Of a stretch of DNA of 64,000 bases, positions 57,663-64,000 are shown piece by piece (position 1 is the stretch's first letter; each line of letters starts with the position of its first letter). Source of the stretch: Liolophura sinensis (taxonomy: Eukaryota > Mollusca > Polyplacophora > Chitonida > Chitonidae); contig NC_088302.1 in the NCBI RefSeq assembly GCF_032854445.1, forward strand, positions 19,899,338 to 19,963,337, written 5' to 3'. Under the pieces are notes generated by a model. That model made no database searches and had not been told where the DNA came from. It worked only from the letters and a program-made list of their open reading frames with translations. Made by a program: the position numbers and the translations under genes.

Positions 57663-58733
57663 ATTGGGTAAAATTGTAGTCCTTTACTTCTTTATTATTG
57701 ACACGAATGTTCTTACCAAGATAAATATGGAATGAGAAAATTTGTGTACCTGCTTATGGTTCATTATCAGTCTACCACACTGGGACCTGTGGATCATTCA
57801 GCCAGTTGTAGTTCATAAACAGACCATTGCCTCTCTGGTAAAGATTTATTTTGCCCATAAAACAATTTATAATTAGTGTGGCCTACTTTTTTAGTTGGTA
57901 TCCATGTGTTGTGATGGTGAAGGTATGTATACATGTATTATAGAAGATAAAATATGAATTTTGAGTGTTGAGAATATTTGCATAGGTGAAATACGGTAAT
58001 ACGCATTGTGCATCGAGGATAATTCACAGATTTTGGCACACAGAATTTGGGTACGGCACAATTTGTAGGGTAGGAATATCTTGTGTTTAAAATTCCATCA
58101 AAGTATTGGGAAGGGATTAAGACATTCAGTAGATATAGTATTCTGTGTTTGTGTTTTAGCTGTCTTGTTACTGGGAAGTCTCCACCAGTCAGTCTTGATG
58201 CCTGGTGATTTTGGTTTACGTTGTTGTATACATTTACTTGTGTATTCTGTGTGTTCTCACCAAATCCAAAAGCCTACATACAGGTAACCTTGTAAAATAA
58301 AAATGTGTCACTAGATGTCATGTCTGTAAATGGGTAAATCAGGTGGTTAAAGGGGTAGCTAGGGTAGTCAGTCATTTTAAAAGCTCAAACTACAGGAGTA
58401 CTTGTATATAAGGTAACATTATTATGGTTAGGCAAAGCCAGGATGGCTTTTTACGTAAAACCATTGGTACCAGTATATGTCTTGCAATTATTTGCATGTG
58501 TATCGCCATCCTGTGTGGTCAATAGTGGTGCTCTTTTCACATGTCCATCAGTATATACACCCATGCATGTGTGGGAAATTGTGTCTTCCTATGACAACTG
58601 ACAGCTGTGAAAGACTGCCAGGCTTATGTGTCATCCTCTTCATGTACTGCATATTCTTGCAAATTTGCAATGCTTGTTCTGTTTCATGTGGTGTGTCGTA
58701 GCAGTCTTGTTTAGGGAAACAATTTCTGTTCTA

Positions 58734-58948
58734 CCCTAATTCCTCAACCTTTTTGCATACGAATGGGCAACTTTCCGGGTGATTTCTGCATGCTTTTAAT
58801 TTGTATTTGTAGACAAGAATACATTCATTTGGTTGGCCTATCGGGGCTTCACAAACATAATTTTATCAAACTACACATAACAATGCCCTTGGAACATGCT
58901 TAAATGAACGAACACCTTGCAAAGATGTGAAAAGTTTGAAGAATTAGT
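58734..58948 (-). mobile_element. TA-flanked MITE, copy 5 (reverse)
   Basis: About 215 bp; starts ccctaattcctcaacc after TA, ends gtttgaagaattag. Near full length, downstream of the gene. Confidence 0.78.
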
Positions 58949-60987
58949 TTTCTCTCAAAGGCGGTAATTGAACATGATGAGCTATAAACCACACGTGTAA
59001 TCAGAGTGGGTGGAAGAACTTGCCGTGGTCATATTTTGTTATCTTCCATATGCTGTTGTTATGATAGATGTTTAATGAAATCTAGATGGGTAGTGTAGGC
59101 CTAATATTGCCATTTTATGTGATACAATAATCTTAAAATCTCTCTATATGTTTGTGTGTGATGATGATTTGTTACACATTGTTTTTGTTGTAAGAACAAG
59201 GTGTAAGATTTGACCTGTATGTCAGTCTGATTTTACACATTAACTTGAGAGAAAATAATGACTTTAATGGATCACTAAGATACAGGTCTGTGAGCCCTTT
59301 CCTGTTTTCTTGGTCATTTTCCTTGTTTTATTGTAAAAATTAGAATTATGAAAAAAAAAAAAAAAAAAACCCAAAAAAAAGAAGAGGTTTACCCTGTACA
59401 GAACTATGAAATATTTAATGCTGCATTATTAAACATATCTATGCAAACTGACCAATCTTGATAGAGTGGGCATTACTATAAAAGAACATGCTTATACTGA
59501 TTTGATAGTAATACAAGAAATGTACAATCTAGATGGAATTTGTACACATATCAGTATCAGTTCATTGTTATATTAAAGAGTATGCGAGAGAGGTAAAAGT
59601 ACCCTTTTCAACACCAGAACCTTTTGTAATATATGTAATACATGTATTTTGTTTTTTGATTTGTAAGACTTTAAAATTACAATTTGGCTGTTAGTATATT
59701 CACATGCTGGACATAAATTATGGTATGTGTCATGTGTTTTTCATTCAGATGTGTACACTTATAAATGTTATACTTTTTCACGTAGAAAATCACGCTCTGT
59801 CGTGCTTTATTGTAGATGTGCTTTGATGTTTAAATATTGACATTATTTTACCAGTGCTAACAGCGTTAGAAAAACCAAGCACACAAGTTCAGACTTGTCT
59901 GTCTAGCATCTCCTATGAACTTTAAAATCTGTCAATTTTTCCTTTGACATAAATATGTTTTTTGCTCATAGCTTTATGAAGAGGGTGTACCACAGATTTT
60001 TGACAAAAAAATCAATATTCTCTAATCTCATCAAGTTTTCTATTTACCAAGAATAGCTGAAATTATTTGCCTTTCAGTAAATGTCAGACTGGTTTTTGGA
60101 GTCTTAATATGACTCTGAAGTTTGAAAAAGGTTATAATGTGATCCAATTAATCAATCTTAGGAACTTTAGTATCAATTTTTGAATGGTAACACGTGCACA
60201 GGCAAGGAGGATATAATTAGTAGCACATGTTCAGTTGGATTGGTGCTAATTGATTTTTTGCCAAAAATCTCCGGCCTAGTCACCTGAAATATACTTTCTC
60301 CTTTCTTATCTGAATGTGTAAGAACACAGAGGAACAAGCCAGGAATTGATCTTGATACCAAACAATACTTTAAATGAAGGAAATTTTACGTGAAACTTGA
60401 ACTTGTAGCAGTAAGTGTACGGTTTATTTTCTATTTTTGTTGTTAATAACCTCTATCTTAAGTATAATTATGTTAGATTTTGCTGCATTTATTCAGTTAT
60501 ATCCTGAAAATATTGAGCTATAATGTGAAGTTTGAGATGTATTGACAATGTATATATGCATTTTATATTGTTTTGCTTTAGTTACTACTCTTGCTATGCA
60601 TAACATGTCAAGCCACAACCTGCATGACTGGGACAAGGGTGGTGACTTTGCTCAACTGTGTCCCATTGCCTTCCTTCGTAACAAAGTACAGATGTGAGCC
60701 TTTAATATCAGGTTCGTTTGATGAATCTGTAGATCTGAAAATTGCGTCTTTTGAATTTTATGTATTTTCCACTTGCATTCTTCGTCACCTTTAAACTTTT
60801 TCTTCTGTATATTTCTGCTTAAAAGTTTATAGAAGCAGAGAAAAATATTGATTTTCATTCGTTGGTATTCTAACGCATAAAATTTACTGTAGGGTCAATG
60901 TAAATGTTATGTTGTATTGAATATAAGCCTTAGATATATATATATATATGGTTATTGCGTAAATTTTGTCTTTTTTTTGCTTTCACG

Positions 60988-61018
<31 letters not shown>

Positions 61019-61118
61019 CATACATCCCACCATAGATCATGCTGCTTGTCGTTGTTGAAGGGTTGCGTGAATCAGATCAGAAATTCTATATTTGTACTGT
61101 GTATGATGTTTATGAGCG

Positions 61119-61124
61119 AATAAA
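61119..61124 (+). terminator. Candidate distal poly(A) signal AATAAA
   Basis: AATAAA followed 16-40 bases later by a strongly GT-rich stretch (tgttgtgtggtgtttgt), the best-formed poly(A) context I noticed after the gene. Use would give a 3' UTR near 7.9 kb. Transcript data are needed to tell. Confidence 0.35.
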
Positions 61125-61140
61125 AGCCTTGTATAACTTT

Positions 61141-64000
61141 ATTTTCCTGTTGTGTGGTGTTTGTACAGAAAAATATGTCCATGCCAGGATTTCTTCATGG
61201 ATTTGTACAAGGAAAAGACAAGATGTAAAACACGTACATGTAGAAAGTATAACTTGAAGGCCTTTGAATGCATTTTCAAAAACAGAAGTTTCAAGTCGGG
61301 AAGTTTCTGTGGGAACTTAACCCAGGTCTTATAAAAGAAAAAAATTCTTGAATGGCTTTCAAAACCAATCAATCAAAATTAAAAGCACCAACTTCAAAGT
61401 TCAACTTTTCTGAAGCTTGAAGGCAATGCTTAGTAATGGAGAGAGGCAAGACTAGCGACTTACCATTCACCAGTTATGATGCTGTGCTGTAGTATTCAAT
61501 GTCCCAGGCCATAATAAATGACGTACCCGGCATCCGGGAATTTTCTTTTACAGATTTATTAGTCTCCTACCTGTACAAGAGGGGACTGTAAATTTACAAG
61601 TCATCTGTCAGAAAACAGGTTCCCAGACATCTTTTCTTTATTAGTGGTTCACCATATTGAGTGGATACTTTCTCAGTACACGGTTTCAGTTGGGGCCGAT
61701 CGCCCAATGTGATTTTATACAAAAATTAAAACCTAAATATAATGGTTTAACATTAAGTGTTCAATTCACATTTGAAATTTTTATATCGTTCAAAACTGAC
61801 TTTGTGAAAATGGCCCATTGAGGTTAAGTTTTTGGCTGTTTCGTCCGTATTTAAAAAATGTTTTTTTTTCTGTTTGGGGGATATTATGGCTGTTTTTGAC
61901 CTGTTTAGGGAGATGCAGTTCATGTAATAAGAAATCCTGCTTCTCAGGGTGAATTTCTTTCAAAATCATAGGAGACAGATGGACATGTACCTATCTGATA
62001 ACATGCGAACCTCGTACTAACGTACTAAAGTGTGATTTCAGCACATCTGAAGTTCACACATCCGTTTTCGACAGCTTTCTGGACTTTTTTGTACAACGGA
62101 TTGTCATAATGAATTGAACTTGGTGTGTAAGGCTTCACTGAGACAAGTTACAGATCATCAGAAAGTTTTGGGCCTTGTCATCCATTTCCTAAACAATTAT
62201 GACCATATTTGACATACTACTAATATTCTGACAGCTTGAACAGGACTTTTATAGGGAATGCAGCACTTCTAGGATGTTTCTCAGTGGTTTACTTATGGCA
62301 CTCTGTTTTTTCCCACCAACAAAACTGACTGCCACCACGTATGTGAAAAATTCTCCTGTATGATGTCACAAAAACAATCAAAATACAAAATAAAAAGTGA
62401 TCAATACAAAAGTTACCAGGTACTTCAGAATCAATTCATGTACTGAAAATTGTCAATATGCATTATCTATATTTCTCCACTACAGAGCAATAACAACCTG
62501 TACATTCTTTGCAAAATACATGAAAAACCTAACAAATTTATTTCCAGTGACCTTGACCGATTTTCTCAAGGTCATCACCAAATTAGAACACCATAGTGAA
62601 GAAACTCATCGGACTAATACAGAGGTAGAAAAAATTGGTTTATTCCTAATAAACTGTGTATAGACAAAAGTTAAATAATAATACGAAAATTGTAACAGCC
62701 AAAGGAAAATGCTATGTGAAACATCTCTAACAATGTAAATAAGCTCTCCACACATACAATGTACATGTACACAAAGGTACACACGCAGGTACTCAACTGC
62801 TCAACGTCTCGCGACTTAATAATTAAAACTTTCAGGCCTGAGGAAAATAATGATCCACGTTCAGTATCACAACTTTTGAATTAAATATATTAAAATTACA
62901 TCTTTCGACATTACTCAATTTCTTCTTCAGAAGCAGTCGCTCTGGATGTTTAAACATCATTACACAGATTTGGGAGAAAGAAAAGAACTTGAGCAAATTT
63001 AAACAAAAAGAAAATACTTTTTTTTAAATAATTCATGATATTTCCAAGAAATTATAAGATTGAAATAAACATAGAACTGAAAATATAATATTGGCATTCT
63101 TAGAAGGCAGAACCTCCCATCTCAATAAATCAATACATGTATCTTACAAATGCTCCTTGGTCATATGGTTAATAGTGACCACACAATCAAGGAGTACAGG
63201 TACAGGATATTCATTCAAGAGTGAGAAAATATCATAGCTTTATGTTATGACAACAGAGTCATGTTCATTTGTGGGATGACAATCTTTTTGACCAAGTTGG
63301 TACAGAGAGGCTATTTCCTTAAGGGTAACATCTGATGAAATTCTGACAGTTGTTTGGCTTAAATTGATCGCTTTTGGCTTAAATTGAAGGCCCTATCATG
63401 ATAAAGGACACTGAAGTGGCTAGTTACTGTGCAGTAAAACTCCTATATTTGTTCTTGTTTGTCTTGAACAGAAGCCAATCTGTGTCAATTCTGCTTCCTT
63501 TTATTCCAATCAGGGTAAAACAATCTGCAGCTAAATATTTTTTTTACTACACTTGTTTGATTTTCATCCTCAATCAGGTTTATGGTTGTCTTAAGTCCCC
63601 CAACTTGCTGATAATCCCCTTTTAAGCAATTTACATGTTACTGCTAACACTTTAAAACTTCTATCAAAAATGTCATAGCTCAAAAACCCCTACTTTGAAT
63701 ACCATGAATGACAGTCTCGTTTTATTTATTTATTTATTTGATTGGTGTTTTATACCGTACTCAAGAATATTTCACTTACACAATGGTGGCCAGCAATATT
63801 GTGGGAGGAAACCCATGACCATCCGCAGATTGCTGGCAGACCTTCCTACTTACGGCCGGAGAAGAAGCGAGCAGGGGCTTCACTTGAACTCACAGCGACT
63901 GCATTGGTGAGAGGCTCCTGGGTCATTAGGCTGTGCTAGCCCGCTAACCAACTGAGCCATGGAGGCACCCCAGTCACGTTTTAAAACCGGGCCCCTGTAT
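61141..64000. other. Intergenic sequence, no gene seen
   Basis: Open frames are short and unrecognised. 62275-62395 resembles the tail of a tRNA-type repeat also seen near 49985-50105. A full SINE in reverse lies at 63725-63970. Confidence 0.6.
63725..63970 (-). mobile_element. SINE (reverse), full length, 13-bp target duplication
   Basis: Runs from the ttatttatttatttgattgg tail to the reverse tRNA-like head gctaaccaactgagccatgg. Flanked by cagtctcgtttta (63712-63724) and cagtcacgtttta (63971-63983), one mismatch. Confidence 0.88.

Larger units (their letters stand above)
53270..61140 (+). other. Probable 3' UTR and/or downstream flank
   Basis: No coding exon is visible after the stop. Holds the end of the C-terminal minisatellite, a SINE piece (54357), four tandem arrays (55105, 55331, 56279, 57538), a MITE (58734), an A-run (about 59351-59369) and (ta)n runs (about 60934 and 60998). 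How much of this is transcribed depends on which poly(A) site is used. Confidence 0.5.

Noticed and set aside
1-64000. CRISPR array, operon, prophage or other prokaryotic system
   Set aside because: All direct repeats here are gapless tandem arrays or dispersed elements, and the only gene is a spliced animal gene.

Overview
The window is animal nuclear DNA. It holds long introns with GT/AG borders, no prokaryotic-style gene packing, many short interspersed repeats with A/T-rich 'aataaata' tails, and frequent ACATGTA-type palindromes. The repeat content and the gene's domain plan suggest a lophotrochozoan, most likely a mollusc such as a bivalve. The species cannot be fixed from sequence alone.

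The one gene I can support runs on the + strand from 13376 to a stop codon at 53267-53269. It encodes a membrane-anchored furin-type proprotein convertase of the PCSK5 (PC5/6B) / insect Fur2 type. I could place 23 coding exons. Their intron phases agree at every junction, and together they give 3549 bases: 1182 residues plus the stop. In order the protein has the second half of the inhibitory prodomain with two basic cleavage sites, an S8B (kexin/furin) catalytic domain, a P (homo B) domain with an RGD, a Thr-rich linker, about ten furin-like Cys-rich repeats, one transmembrane helix, and a 59-residue cytoplasmic tail with an acidic cluster. Catalytic Asp99, His140, Asn241 and Ser314 (numbered from the first residue seen) are spaced 41, 101 and 73 apart, the same as in vertebrate furin. 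The 5' end (signal peptide and roughly the first 30 prodomain residues) was not found and is probably upstream of the window.

Layout: 1-13375 is upstream intron (or 5' flank) with SINEs, MITEs and tandem repeats. 13376-21624 holds the prodomain exons. 29056-34694 holds the catalytic exons. 35357-36924 holds the P domain and linker. 37598-52366 holds the Cys-rich exons. 52926-53269 holds the membrane anchor, tail and stop. 53270 to about 61140 is a probable 3' UTR or downstream flank with four separate tandem arrays. 61141-64000 is gene-free apart from a SINE at the right edge.

The most unusual structures are repeats grown out of the gene itself. A 51-bp minisatellite at 37651-38007 copies the 3' end of a Cys-rich exon with its 5' splice site seven times. 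A ~43-bp array at 53228-53370 contains the last codons and the stop. A ~1.8-kb purine-poor tract (40383-42215) fills the intron before another Cys-rich exon. No second protein-coding gene, tRNA, rRNA or CRISPR array could be supported; a CpG-rich block at about 43860-44490 is the only weak candidate for a nested transcript or internal promoter.
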